From Bacteroides rodentium JCM 16496 (GTDB taxonomy: Bacteria; Bacteroidota; Bacteroidia; Bacteroidales; Bacteroidaceae): a stretch of 64,000 nt of DNA. The position numbers and the translations under genes are program-made. The DNA is taken from the NCBI RefSeq assembly GCF_000614125.1, contig NZ_BAKJ01000016.1:22119-86118 (forward strand). Reading direction: 5' to 3'. A model generated the notes under the pieces. The model was not told where the DNA came from, searched no databases, and saw only the letters and a program-made list of their open reading frames with translations. This document shows positions 18,063 to 29,742 of this stretch, one piece after another. How positions within the stretch are numbered: the stretch's first letter is position 1; the number at the start of each line of letters is the position of its first letter.

Positions 18063-20279
18063 CTACAGCAACTCCGGCTCTGCCAGTCCTTTCTCTTTGC
18101 GATACACACGTACCATCTCCAGAATCACATCTCCATATTTCTCCACCCCTCTCTTTCCGAAGTACGGAATACGTACAAGCATGGCCTTATCCGAAGGAAG
18201 CAGATTGCTGATGCCTAGAATTGCCTTCTGCTGAATGACGGTGTATACGGGCAGCCCTAATGCGGAAGCTTCTGCATTGCGCCATGCTACCAAGCGGTTG
18301 TAAAGTTCCGGATGCAGCACATCCGTGGGTACTTCAACAGCCGCAGCATCGCGTTTCCGCTCACGCGGACGTTTCTCTTTATCAGCCTGCTTACTGCTTC
18401 CCTGCCCTTCTTTGGCAGAAGCACTTCTCCCTTTGCCTTTACCCTTCTGCGAAGCCGAATCATCAATGGAAAGCAGTGCTTTCTGCTTCAAGTATCCTGC
18501 CATATGGAAACCATTCTCCAGCACATAATCCAGCAAATCAGTCTTCATGTCAAACACTTCCTCCAGCTCCTCCATGGCATCCCGGAGCTTCTTCTTCAAC
18601 TCTTTATTATCAGAAGTTACCGTACTCGCCATCACCGCATCCAGCGGTTGCAACTGCTCTTGAAAATAAGTGGCGGCAGAGTGTATGCGCCCCTGCAAAG
18701 TCCGGTCGGCTGCATAGTCCTGTGCAGTATCAATCAGGCGGGTATACTGGATACTGAACTTCTGGGCTACTTTCGTCACTTTGTCGTGAAAACGTTCCAT
18801 TTCCTCCTTGCAGGCTGCGAGTTGCTTGGGAAAGAGCTTGTACAAGTGTTCGTCTATCAGCCGCACATACCGCCGCAAAGCCTGCTCCATGGGCTGGAAA
18901 TCGAACAAGCCCGACAGCAGTTCCAGGAAATAGGTCTGCTGCAAGGAACGGAAGCGTTTCTCGTCCGGCTCGTTTCTCCGTGCCTCCATCGTGAAGGTAT
19001 CTACTGCATGGTCACTGATAACGGCCTTTGCAGAAAGCGGGGCACTGAGCACCACTCCCTCCAATGTCTTGCAGCGGCTCAGAGCCACATAGGTCTGCCC
19101 ATGCGCAAAGGAGGCACTGGCATCAATCACGGCACGTTCAAACGTCAGTCCCTGGCTTTTGTGAATGGTAATCGCCCACGCCAGCTTCAGCGGATATTGC
19201 CGGAATGTTCCTTCAATATCTTCTGTAATCTCCTTGGTTTCCTCATCAAGCACGTATTTGGCATTCGTCCACTCTTCCTCTTGAAGTAAGAAGGTAGCGT
19301 CGCTTCCCTTACTGCGCACTTCAATTCCATCTGCCGACACGGCTGTCACCTCTCCAATCATGCCATTGTAGTAACGGTGCTCACCGGAGGTGTCGTTCTT
19401 CACAAACATTACCTGGGCACCGCGTTTCAGTTCCAGTACTTCATCCGTGGGATAGGAATATTCGGGAAACTTTCCGTCAATCTTGGCACGAAAGGCATAC
19501 GAGCGTCCCGGAAGTTGTTCCAGCTCATGGTCATTAATCCGTTGGGCCTGATAATTGTGGGTCACCAGGCGGATGTATCCTTCTTCTTTATCTGGTACGA
19601 AATTGGGAATATACCGGCGGTTCAAGGCTTCCAGCACTTGCCCGTCACAACGGTTTTCGCGAATGCGGTTCAGTAATTCAAGAAAAGTCCCATCGTTCTG
19701 CCGATAGACTTTCTTTAGTTCTATAGTGCAGTATTCCGTCTGCTTCAAAGCCTGGCTGGAGAAAAAATAGGGCGTGTCATAGTATTTGCGCAGCATCTGC
19801 CACTCATCGTCTTTCACTACGGGAGACAGCTGCTGTAAGTCGCCAATCATCAGCAGTTGCACGCCGCCAAAGGGTTTGTTCCGGTCGCGGAACCGCCTCA
19901 AGACGGCATCCACCGAATCGAGCAAGTCGGCACGGACCATACTGATTTCATCGATGACCAATAAATCTATGCTGCGTATAATGTTGATTTTCTCTTTCCC
20001 GTAACGAAAACGGTAGGTTGCCTTGCCATCTGCGCTGAATGAGCTTTCGGGCACATAAGGAGCGAAAGGCACCTGGAAAAAGGAGTGGATGGTGACACCG
20101 CCCGCATTGATGGCGGCAATTCCCGTCGGCGCAAGTACAATCATCCGTTTCGGACTCTCCGCCTTCAGTCTTCGCAGGAAAGTTGTCTTACCGGTACCTG
20201 CCTTGCCGGTCAAAAAAAGATGAGTGCCTGTGTTTTCAATGAATTGCCATGCAAGCGCTATTTCGGGATTATTCTCCAT
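18063..20279 (-). CDS. PIF1-like ATP-dependent helicase with C-terminal HRDC-type domain
   Basis: 738 residues. Walker A is GKAGTGKTTF (residues about 24-33), Walker B/DEAD-like VIDEISMV, then GDLQQLSPV, and the late SF1 motif HKSQGLTFERAVID followed by YVALSRCKTL. This places it with PIF1/RecD2-type superfamily 1B helicases. A charged Ser/Lys linker (about 615-650) leads to an HRDC-like nucleic-acid-binding tail (LYNRLVAWRNAEASALGLP). It probably acts in DNA maintenance; polarity and substrate are not visible. Confidence 0.88.
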   Translation of the reverse strand: MENNPEIALAWQFIENTGTHLFLTGKAGTGKTTFLRRLKAESPKRMIVLAPTGIAAINAGGVTIHSFFQVPFAPYVPESSFSADGKATYRFRYGKEKINIIRSIDLLVIDEISMVRADLLDSVDAVLRRFRDRNKPFGGVQLLMIGDLQQLSPVVKDDEWQMLRKYYDTPYFFSSQALKQTEYCTIELKKVYRQNDGTFLELLNRIRENRCDGQVLEALNRRYIPNFVPDKEEGYIRLVTHNYQAQRINDHELEQLPGRSYAFRAKIDGKFPEYSYPTDEVLELKRGAQVMFVKNDTSGEHRYYNGMIGEVTAVSADGIEVRSKGSDATFLLQEEEWTNAKYVLDEETKEITEDIEGTFRQYPLKLAWAITIHKSQGLTFERAVIDASASFAHGQTYVALSRCKTLEGVVLSAPLSAKAVISDHAVDTFTMEARRNEPDEKRFRSLQQTYFLELLSGLFDFQPMEQALRRYVRLIDEHLYKLFPKQLAACKEEMERFHDKVTKVAQKFSIQYTRLIDTAQDYAADRTLQGRIHSAATYFQEQLQPLDAVMASTVTSDNKELKKKLRDAMEELEEVFDMKTDLLDYVLENGFHMAGYLKQKALLSIDDSASQKGKGKGRSASAKEGQGSSKQADKEKRPRERKRDAAAVEVPTDVLHPELYNRLVAWRNAEASALGLPVYTVIQQKAILGISNLLPSDKAMLVRIPYFGKRGVEKYGDVILEMVRVYRKEKGLAEPELL

Positions 20280-20349
20280 GGATATGTTTATTATTCAACC
20301 AATCCGCTCTCTCTCAGAATGATACGGATTTCATCAGTAGTCATATATG

Positions 20350-20396
20350 ATAATAGGACAAAGATAGCGGTTATTTCGTTATCCTTGTCCTATTAT
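20350..20396. promoter_or_regulatory. Hairpin upstream of the helicase gene
   Basis: ATAATAGGACAA (20350-20361) pairs with TTGTCCTATTAT (20385-20396), with GATA/TATC pairing inside. It could terminate atp-side or helicase-side transcription, or serve as an operator; I cannot distinguish these. Confidence 0.5.
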
Positions 20397-20446
20397 TCCA
20401 TTTATTTGTACCCATCCTGAGAAAGCCCTTTACGGGGCAATCCGGG

Positions 20447-21337
20447 CTATTTCAAGCTACCGCCGATAATATCGAGCAGCTCATTCGTAATGGCCTGCTG
20501 ACGGCTCTTGTTATACTGTTTCGTCAAATCTTGAATCAACTCGTTGGCATTATCTGTCGCCGTCTGCATGGCTAGCATACGGGCAGCATGTTCCGAAGTA
20601 TTGGAATCGAGAAGCACGGTAAATATCTTCTGACTCAACACTTTTGGCAGAAGTTCCGCTATCAGTTCGCCGACGGAAGGTTCCACAATGTAATCATTAT
20701 TAAAACTGCGGGCATCCTCCGGTACATCTTCTGCCGCCTCCTGCGCTACTTGCGTCAGGTCAATGGGCAGATAATTCTCGCGGAGCAGCACCTGCGAACC
20801 CATCGATTTGAAGTGATGGTAAATCAGCTCCACATGGTCAATCTGCTTTTCCACAAACTCATGCATCAGCTTCTCCGCCAGCTCATACGCTTCAACGTAC
20901 GAAGGCTTGTCTGCCATCAACTGATAGCTGCCTTGCGGCACATATCCCATTTTCTTGACGGCTTCCTCCACCTTTCTCCCAACGGGATATATCAGAATAT
21001 TCTCCTTGCCCAGCGACTGGTAACTTTCCAAAGTCCGTTCCAGCATCTTCGCCACATTCGAGTTGAATGCACCGCACAAGGAACTATTGGACGAAAACGC
21101 CACGACCGCTACCCTCGTCACGGGCCTTGTCTCGGTATAGGGCGACTCGAAGGAAGCATCCGTACGCAGAAAGTTCGTCAGAATCTCATTCAGCTTCCGT
21201 TGATAAGGCAGCATATTCTCAATCCGCCCCTGCGCCTTATGCAGTTTGGCAGATGCCACCATCTTCATAGCCGATGTTATCTGGCGTGTACTCTTGACGG
21301 AGCTTATTCTATTTTTTACCTCTTTCAGTGAAGACAT
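20447..21337 (-). CDS. atpG: ATP synthase F1 gamma subunit
   Basis: Central rotor stalk of F1. 296 residues with N-terminal KNRISSVKSTRQITSAMKMV and C-terminal helix ending QAITNELLDIIGG, both hallmark regions contacting the alpha/beta ring. It is the last gene of the atp operon, downstream of atpA, and is intact. A gamma-specific extra segment, about residues 195-215 (AAEDVPEDARSFNND), is a lineage feature. Confidence 0.97.
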   Translation of the reverse strand: MSSLKEVKNRISSVKSTRQITSAMKMVASAKLHKAQGRIENMLPYQRKLNEILTNFLRTDASFESPYTETRPVTRVAVVAFSSNSSLCGAFNSNVAKMLERTLESYQSLGKENILIYPVGRKVEEAVKKMGYVPQGSYQLMADKPSYVEAYELAEKLMHEFVEKQIDHVELIYHHFKSMGSQVLLRENYLPIDLTQVAQEAAEDVPEDARSFNNDYIVEPSVGELIAELLPKVLSQKIFTVLLDSNTSEHAARMLAMQTATDNANELIQDLTKQYNKSRQQAITNELLDIIGGSLK

Positions 21338-21345
21338 ATATCTAT

Positions 21346-21457
21346 TTACGATTTAATTATTTACGATTTACGATTGAAGTTACTTTTGCTTGCAGCCGAT
21401 TTACCACTTACCATATAGAGTAGCCCCAATCGTAAATCGTAAATCGTCCAATCGTAA
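21346..21457. repeat. Inverted repeat between atpA and atpG
   Basis: TTTACGATTTACGATTG on the left pairs with CAATCGTAAATCGTAAA on the right, across a ~50-nt loop. Extra copies of TTTACGATT flank it. It may be a transcribed stem-loop that tunes relative expression of the cistrons. Confidence 0.75.
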
Positions 21458-21458
21458 A

Positions 21459-23044
21459 TTACATGAATTGCCTTGCAACCGCCTCTGCCGTCTCCTCAAT
21501 CTTCTTGCAGACATCGTCATTGATGGCACCCGTCTTTAAAACATCAAGCACCTCCATGCGATAGTTCATCTCAAGAGACTCAAGGAAGTTGCGTTCAAAC
21601 TCGCTGACCTTGTCCAAAGGAACATTCCTCAACAAGCCGTGCGTGCCGCAATAAAGAATGGCAATCTGCTTTTCTACCGGCATCGGGCTGTATTGGGGCT
21701 GTACCAGCAGGCGTGTATTCTTCTGTCCCTTGTCGATGGTCAATGCCGTCACGGGGTCCATATCGCCACTGAACTTGGTAAACGCTTCCAGCTCCCGGTA
21801 CTGTGCCTGGTCAATCTTTAATGTACCTGCCACCTTCTTCATAGCCTTGACTTGGGCATTACCACCCACACGGCTCACAGAGATACCCACGTCAATGGCC
21901 GGACGGTTACCCTGGTTGAAGAGGTTCGTATCAAGGAATATCTGCCCGTCAGTGATTGAAATCACATTCGTTGGGATATAGCGGACACGTCTCCTGCCTG
22001 AGTTTCGATAATGGGCAATGCAGTCAGCGAACCGCCACCTTTCACCTTGCCTTTCAGACTGTCCGGCAGGTCGTTCATCTCGCGTGCCACTTCCTCCTGG
22101 CTGATAATCTTCGCCGCACGTTCCAACAAACGGGAGTGCAGATAGAAGATATCACCCGGATAGGCCTCACGTCCTGATGGACGGCGCAGAATCAGAGACA
22201 CTTCACGATAGGCCACCGCCTGCTTGGACAAGTCGTCATAGACCACCAGCGCATGACGGCCGGTATCACGGAAATACTCTCCGATGGCAGCCCCTGCAAA
22301 GGGAGCGTAATACTGCAATGCAGCCGGGTCGCCCGCCGTAGCAGCCACCACGATGGTATAGTCCATCGCACCGTACTGGTGCAGGGTATTCACGATAGAG
22401 GCAACGGTAGAACCTTTCTGACCAATGGCTACATAAATGCAATACACCGGGTCACCGGCTTCAAAATTGGCACGCTGGTTGATGATGGTATCAATGGCAA
22501 TGGCCGTCTTGCCGGTCTGGCGGTCACCGATAATCAGCTCACGTTGCCCGCGGCCAATAGGTATCATGGCATCCACAGCCTTCAGACCGGTCTGTAGCGG
22601 CTGATTCACCGGCTGACGGAAGATGACTCCCGGCGCCTTGCGTTCCAGCGGCATTTCATAAAGCTCTCCGCCTATCAGTCCTTTTCCGTCGAGCGGCGCA
22701 CCCAGAGGGTCTATTACACGGCCAAGCATGCCCTCTCCCACCATGATGGAAGCAATACGCTTTGTACGCTTCACAATGAAGCCTTCCTTGATTTTATCCG
22801 TAGGACCAAGCAACACAGCACCCACATTATCCTCTTCGAGGTTCATCACAATGGCCTTGATGCCGTTGTCGAACTCCAGCAACTCGTTGGCTTCGGCATT
22901 GCGCAGCCCATAGATACGGGCTACACCGTCACTGACTTGCAGTACCGTGCCAATCTCGTCCAACTGTACGCGGGTGTCAATCCCTTCCAGTTGCTTGCGG
23001 AGAATATCGGAGACTTCGCTTACTTTTATATTTTCAGACAACAT
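21459..23044 (-). CDS. atpA: ATP synthase F1 alpha subunit (one frameshift)
   Basis: Non-catalytic nucleotide-binding subunit. The N-terminal 350 residues (23044-21983) carry the P-loop GDRQTGKT and [16 protein letters not shown], then leave frame after ETQAGDVSA. The C-terminal part resumes as [18 protein letters not shown]. Inserting one T near 21980 (GCTTATATC for GCTATATC) supplies the expected [13 protein letters not shown] and yields 528 residues. All other family landmarks are normal, so a sequencing error is far likelier than a real break in an essential gene. Confidence 0.95.
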
Positions 23045-23050
23045 CTTAGT

Positions 23051-23173
23051 ATTTACTATTTTACAATTTACTATTTACTATTTGAAAGAACACGAATCAT
23101 GTACTGTTTGACCTCTACAACTTACCCATCACAAAACTATTAAATAGTAAATTGTAAATTGTCAAATCGTAAA
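23051..23173. repeat. Inverted repeat between atpH and atpA
   Basis: Left TTTACAATTTACTATTT-type tracts pair with right AAATAGTAAATTGTAAA, across an ~55-nt loop. It is the same style as the atpA-atpG spacer but with a different exact sequence. Confidence 0.65.
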
Positions 23174-23734
23174 TCACACGATTCTTCTATTCTTATCAAT
23201 GAACTGCTGTTTCACTTTCTTAAGCTGCGTAGCAATACTGGCATCCAGACGGAAGTCGTTGATGTCGAAGATAAAACCACCTTCAATGGAGGGATCCACT
23301 TCAGTCTGTAGCTCCATGCTGGCATGCAGCAAGGAGGAAGCACTGTCATGGATACGCTCCCGCACTTCCTGGCTGACGGGAACGGCTGTTATCAGCTTTC
23401 CTACACCGATATGCTTGTCTTTCCGGTACAAATCCAGAAAGCTCAAGCAGATGTACTGGAGAAAGCTTTCCCGCCGGTTCTTCAACACCAGGGCCATGAA
23501 ACGCGCAAACTCACGGCCCGCAGGAGCATCCCCCACAGCAGCGGTACAGATAAGTGCGAACTTCTCACGTATCGTCAGGATGGGGTTTTCCAATGCCATG
23601 CGCAAATCCGGATGTTTCCTGAAGCTACGGTCGAGCATACAAAACTCCTTGTACAGAGTATCTTCTGCCCCCATGCTCTTGGCATATTCCATCAATGCTT
23701 TCGCATAACGCATCGAAACGATTCCTATATCCAT
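23174..23734 (-). CDS. atpH: ATP synthase F1 delta subunit
   Basis: 186 residues linking F1 to the peripheral stalk. The N-terminal MRYAKALMEYAKSMGAED and the C-terminal EVDPSIEGGFIFDINDFRLDAS region are typical of OSCP/delta. It lies 11 nt downstream of atpF and is intact. Confidence 0.95.
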   Translation of the reverse strand: MDIGIVSMRYAKALMEYAKSMGAEDTLYKEFCMLDRSFRKHPDLRMALENPILTIREKFALICTAAVGDAPAGREFARFMALVLKNRRESFLQYICLSFLDLYRKDKHIGVGKLITAVPVSQEVRERIHDSASSLLHASMELQTEVDPSIEGGFIFDINDFRLDASIATQLKKVKQQFIDKNRRIV

Positions 23735-23745
23735 TTCTTTGAGAA

Positions 23746-24252
23746 TTAATTGTTTTTACTTGCGGCCAGCACTTCATCCAGCATCCGGTCTATCATCTCC
23801 ATCTGCTCATGTTTCTCGTCCAGATTCTTGCGGATAATTTTCTCGGCTATATCTACGGACAAGACTGCCACCTGGCGGCGAATATCGCGGATGGCCTCTT
23901 CCTTCTCTTGCTGTATCTGCTTTTTAACTTCGTCCAGCTCCTTCTGCGCGGCGACTTCCGCCTGCTTGCGTGCTTCGACGATAATCTTGTCACGCTCATG
24001 CATCGCCTCCCGCAGAATGCGTCCTTGTTCTTTGTTGGCAGCAGCAATCAACGCTTCACTCTCCTCTTTCAGTTTGGAGAGCTGGGCATTTGCTTCGCGT
24101 GCCACTTCCAAAGACTGGTCGATGTAGGTCTTGCGACCTTCCACCATCTTGGTGATAACGGGAAAACCGTACTTGGCAAGCACCACAAACACCACACCGA
24201 ATGAAAGGAGCATCCAGAACAGCAGACCACTATCGGGTAATAACAATGACAT
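23746..24252 (-). CDS. atpF: ATP synthase Fo b subunit
   Basis: 168 residues with one N-terminal membrane helix ([20 protein letters not shown]) followed by a long charged coiled coil (about 35-150), forming the peripheral stalk with delta. It follows atpE by 95 nt, a spacer again carrying short inverted A/T-rich repeats (24262-24347). Confidence 0.95.
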   Translation of the reverse strand: MSLLLPDSGLLFWMLLSFGVVFVVLAKYGFPVITKMVEGRKTYIDQSLEVAREANAQLSKLKEESEALIAAANKEQGRILREAMHERDKIIVEARKQAEVAAQKELDEVKKQIQQEKEEAIRDIRRQVAVLSVDIAEKIIRKNLDEKHEQMEMIDRMLDEVLAASKNN

Positions 24253-24347
24253 AATTTTATTTACTATTTGACAATTTACGATTTACAATTTGGCTGCGAA
24301 GTGATGCTGCACGGACAAATTGTACTTTGTAAATGGTAGATTGTACA

Positions 24348-24617
<270 letters not shown>

Positions 24618-24661
24618 TTAAATGGTTATTTTTATTAATATTTATATTCCCAATAATCGTA

Positions 24662-25730
24662 TCACTTCACCGCCTTCTCCTTATGCTCTTCCTGCGCCAA
24701 GCCGATGAACACAGCCGATAGCATGGTGAACACATATGCCTGGATAAAGGCAACCAACAACTCAAGCGCATTCATAAAGATATTGAATAACACCGATGCC
24801 ACAGTAAGCGCTCCGTTCAAAGCAGCTCCCATACCGACCGAGATGAATATCAGACAAGTAAGCACCAACATAGCCATGTGCCCTGCCAGCATATTGGCAA
24901 AAAGACGTATCATCAAAGCAAACGGTTTGGTAAAAATGCCGAAGAACTCGATGAACGGCATCATAGGGACCGGCACCTTCAGCCACCAGGCACATCCGGC
25001 CAGAAGATATCTTTCCAATAAGTCTTGGTTCCAAAGATATTCACGGCCAAGAAAGTACAGATGGCCAGTATCATCGTAATGGCTATATTTCCCGTCACGT
25101 TGGCCCCTCCGGGAAAGAAAGGAATCAGCCCATAATGTTGTTGATGAAAATAAAGAAGAAGGCCGTCAGCAAGTAAGGTGCGAATTTACGGTACTTCGGA
25201 CCGACACAGCTCTTTATAATATCATCGTTCACCATCATGATAAACATCTCCATAAACCCGATGAAACCACCGGGAGCGGCACTTCCCTGCGGGTGCTTGC
25301 GATACCAGTGCGCCACACTCAAAATGATGACAAGCAGCAATGCGCTGTTGATGAGCAAAGCCAGTGTCACCTTCGTGATGGAGATGTCCAACGGGCGTAT
25401 TTCGTTTCCGGTGGCATCATGCTCCACCAGCTTGCCTTCGTACTTGCTCCCTGCGGGAGCAATGGAAAAGCCTTCATAGCTTCCACCGTTCTCCTCCAGA
25501 CGTGAGGATAGAAAGGCATGCCATCCGGTGGTAGAGCTATGCACTATTACCGGCAAGGGAATCGTAACGTGAGTTTCGCCCCACGTCGTGATGTGCCATT
25601 CGTAAGAATCGCCGATATGCCCGAAGACAATCTCCTTCACGTCCACCGTATTCTCGGCCCGCACCGTGGCGGGCAGCAACATGCCCAGTGCCAGCAGAAC
25701 TACAGTCAGTATGTTACACAATCTTTTCAT
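24662..25730 (-). CDS. atpB: ATP synthase Fo a subunit (two frameshifts)
   Basis: Stator channel subunit. The N-terminal piece (25730-25125) has a signal-like start (MKRLCNILTVVLLALGMLLP), a ~100-residue periplasmic segment and TM helices up to FIFINNIMG. The C-terminal piece holds the essential Arg region (PFALMIRLFANMLAGH) and ends AQEEHKEKAVK. Two single-base losses, near 25130 (a C in GGCCTG) and near 24987 (CCCTGG read as CCTGG), rejoin them through LIPFFPGGANVTGN and WPDVPWWLKVP, giving 356 residues. The long N-terminal extension is a Bacteroidetes trait. Confidence 0.93.
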
Positions 25731-26133
25731 TGTTACTTTTCTTTTTCAGTTTCCGGTTCACCTCAAAAGTGAAGAAAAACCAGGAATCATAAATCAAATA
25801 TATCAGATAGTTGGCTATAAACGTCAACAGAAACGCCCTGGCTTCCTCACGTACTGCAACGCAATAAACCAGCATCACAATCATGGAGACCAGCATTCTC
25901 ATCACACGCATCAGCAGATAAATCTGCAACATTCGTCCCGGCATCCGGTGACGGCAGCTTTCGGTCATATTAATCATGAATACTCCGAAAACAAAGAAGA
26001 AAAGCGGAATCAGCGGATAACCGCCGAAATAGTGATGCGGATTTATCGAAAAATACGCCCAACCGCCTGCAATTCCTATCAACACCGTCAAGAGCGCCGT
26101 ATGCAACAAGTAGTTTCTCTTAGTAATAGTCAC
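25714..26133 (-). CDS. AtpI-like ATP synthase-associated membrane protein
   Basis: 139 residues with four predicted membrane helices, between atpC and atpB, the position of AtpI-type proteins that aid c-ring assembly. Sequence similarity to E. coli AtpI is not obvious, so the name rests on position and topology. Its 3' end overlaps the start of atpB by 17 nt. Confidence 0.7.
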   Translation of the reverse strand: MTITKRNYLLHTALLTVLIGIAGGWAYFSINPHHYFGGYPLIPLFFFVFGVFMINMTESCRHRMPGRMLQIYLLMRVMRMLVSMIVMLVYCVAVREEARAFLLTFIANYLIYLIYDSWFFFTFEVNRKLKKKSNNEKIV

Positions 26134-26174
26134 GCCAACAACCTTTAACCTTTAATTTTCAATTTTTTAATTGC

Positions 26175-26425
26175 CTATTGCTGTTCTATACAGACGGCAA
26201 CCCTTCCGTTACTCATCTCCACGAATCCGCTTTGAATATCCAGCTCATGTTCCTCACCGTCCGCTGCGTAGACCAATTTCCCCGTTCCCAACGATGATAC
26301 AATCGGCGCATGCTGTGGCAGGATAGAAAAAGAGCCATAGTGCCCGGCAATGTAACACTTTCCACTTCCCCGTTGAAGAGCTCCTTCTCCGGTGAAACAA
26401 TATTCAAATGCAACCTTTTCATCAT
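26175..26425 (-). CDS. atpC: ATP synthase F1 epsilon subunit (one frameshift)
   Basis: Beta-sandwich part of epsilon: MMKRLHLNIVSPEKELFNGE through VTLPGTM, then a frame change near 26335. Adding a G (ATGGGCTC for ATGGCTC) gives GSFSILPQHAPIVSSL and an end at VAVCIEQQ, 83 residues. The C-terminal helical domain of longer epsilons is absent, usual in this phylum. The extended frame up to 26521 reads the atpD tail out of frame and is not part of atpC. Confidence 0.9.
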
Positions 26426-26441
26426 CAAAGCTCCCAGACTT

Positions 26442-27988
<1,547 letters not shown>

Positions 27989-28149
27989 TTATTCTATAAT
28001 TATTTTTCCCAATACTAAGTTGTAAGTCGCGTGTATCCTCTAAAACAAATCAGCCAAGTCGCGTCTTTCATCAGCTATATAAGTACTTGTACCTATTAAC
28101 GTTTGTCAGCAACGGTTTGTTCATCCCAATAGTTACATAAACAACGATG

Positions 28150-28157
28150 CAAATGTA
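28150..28157 (-). promoter_or_regulatory. Candidate -7 element of the atp operon
   Basis: Minus-strand TACATTTG (TAnnTTTG), 174 nt before atpD, in a 600-nt gene-free region (27977-28576). The rest of that region is A/T-rich leader plus the hairpins listed separately. Confidence 0.45.
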
Positions 28158-28352
28158 TAAACAATTTGCATGTAGTTGTTACCGTGTATAGCATTTTTTT
28201 GAACAAAAAAGACTATTTTGAACGATTAATACTACAATTGGAACAAATTGTTACAGACATGATAACGTCAGTTAACAATTAGCAAGAAAAGGAATTGTCC
28301 ACCCATCTTATGAAAAACCACTGAATTGGCTACAGAGATTCTGTATATAAAA

Positions 28353-28382
28353 AATAAGCCTTGTCTCTCGACAAGGCTTATT
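28353..28382. terminator. Terminator between galE and atpD
   Basis: AATAAGCCTTGTC (28353-28365) pairs perfectly with GACAAGGCTTATT (28370-28382); loop TCTC. A and T ends suit either strand; it most likely insulates the atp operon. Confidence 0.75.
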
Positions 28383-28437
28383 CACAACACAAACACAAAA
28401 TAAAACACGACAAAACTACTATGCAATCTTACCTGTC

Positions 28438-28454
28438 TATGCCGGGGAGGCATA
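28438..28454 (-). other. Small hairpin with GGGGA loop
   Basis: TATGCC and GGCATA pair around GGGGA. It shares the tgcnggggaggcat string with the galE terminator 80 nt away, suggesting duplication. Confidence 0.4.
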
Positions 28455-28513
28455 CGTACTAGTTACGGATATTCACATATACATAAACAGCTTCAGGCTG
28501 ATTTGCACATTAT

Positions 28514-28539
28514 AAACAAATGCGGGGAGGCATTTGTTT
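28514..28539 (-). terminator. galE terminator
   Basis: AAACAAATGC (28514-28523) pairs with GCATTTGTTT (28530-28539) around GGGGAG, 38 nt past the galE stop on the minus strand. Confidence 0.65.
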
Positions 28540-28576
28540 ATTGCCTATTTGTTAAAAAACACAAATTCAAAGTTTG

Positions 28577-29611
28577 TCATTGAATACCTCTTTCACGAAG
28601 CTTCAACTGCCATTTCCATGCAGAAAGTAAAGTATCTTCAATACTTGTTTCTGCCTTCCAACCCAATTCATTGTTTGCCAATTCCGGGTTTGCCCATACT
28701 TTCTCAATATCACCGGCACGCCGACCTACTATCTGATAGTTCAGTTTTACACCGGTAGCCTTTTCGAAAGCATTAATCAGTTCCAATACGGAAAGTCCAC
28801 GACCTGTACCGATATTGAATACTTCCACTTTCTCCTTCTGCTTGTTCTCCAAGATACGACGGATAGCCACTACGTGTGCTTTGGCCAAATCGACTACATT
28901 GATGAAGTCGCGGATACAAGAACCGTCGGGAGTATCATAATCGTCACCAAACACGCTCAGTTTCTCACGGATGCCGATAGCGGTCTGGGTAAGATAAGGT
29001 ATCAAGTTCTGCGGTACACCGTTAGGCAACTCTCCCAGCAATGCTGTGGGGTGTGCACCTATCGGATTGAAGTAACGCAACAAAATGGCGTTTATCGGAG
29101 CACCGGAAGCAACCGTATCACGTACAATCTCTTCATTGATTTGCTTCGTGTTTCCATACGGAGACTCAGCTTTCTTAATAGGTGCCTTTTCCGTTACCGG
29201 AAGTTCGTCCGGCTGACCGTAAACTGTGCAGGAAGAAGAGAATACGATACCCTCCACTCCATGCTTCGGCATCAATTCCAGCAGGTTTATCAGTGAAACC
29301 AGGTTGTTACGATAGTAAAGCAACGGTTTCTGGACAGACTCGCCCACAGCCTTACTGGCCGCAAAGTGAATGATGGCTTTAATGCCTTTATATTTGGTAA
29401 ACACAGCGTCAAGACCGGCATAATCCAAACAATCCAATTTCTCGAATGCAGGACGGATGCCTGATACCTTCTCTATGTTATCTACAACATCTGCGCTGGA
29501 GTTTGACAAATTATCAATAATAACAACTTCATAACCTGCGTTTTGAAGTTCCACCACCGTGTGAGAACCAATATAACCGGTTCCACCCGTAACTAAGATT
29601 TTCTCTTTCAT
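28577..29611 (-). CDS. galE: UDP-glucose 4-epimerase
   Basis: Interconverts UDP-glucose and UDP-galactose. 344 residues from MKEKILVTGGTGYIGSHTVV (29611; the longer frame to 29656 runs through the promoter). NAD binding is GGTGYIG; the catalytic SSSCTVYG and the YxxxK in SPYGNTK are present. It lies between the Rnf and atp operons on the same strand, with its own -7 element and terminators on both sides. Confidence 0.95.
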   Translation of the reverse strand: MKEKILVTGGTGYIGSHTVVELQNAGYEVVIIDNLSNSSADVVDNIEKVSGIRPAFEKLDCLDYAGLDAVFTKYKGIKAIIHFAASKAVGESVQKPLLYYRNNLVSLINLLELMPKHGVEGIVFSSSCTVYGQPDELPVTEKAPIKKAESPYGNTKQINEEIVRDTVASGAPINAILLRYFNPIGAHPTALLGELPNGVPQNLIPYLTQTAIGIREKLSVFGDDYDTPDGSCIRDFINVVDLAKAHVVAIRRILENKQKEKVEVFNIGTGRGLSVLELINAFEKATGVKLNYQIVGRRAGDIEKVWANPELANNELGWKAETSIEDTLLSAWKWQLKLRERGIQ

Positions 29612-29653
29612 ATTAAATATAGACAATTTAGCTTTTAGGTTATCAATACGCCA

Positions 29654-29661
29654 CAAATGTA
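29654..29661 (-). promoter_or_regulatory. -7 element for galE
   Basis: Minus-strand TACATTTG (TAnnTTTG), 43 nt before the galE ATG. Confidence 0.55.
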
Positions 29662-29686
29662 AGGAAATAAATTAATAAAAACAGAA

Positions 29687-29718
29687 AAAGGGGGATAAAT
29701 TTTAGCTTATCCCCCTTT
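29687..29718 (-). terminator. Rnf operon terminator
   Basis: Perfect 12-bp stem AAAGGGGGATAA (29687-29698) with TTATCCCCCTTT (29707-29718), 8-nt loop, just past the rnfA stop at 29743. Confidence 0.88.
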
Positions 29719-29742
29719 CACTTTATTTCCGGTTTTTCTTCT

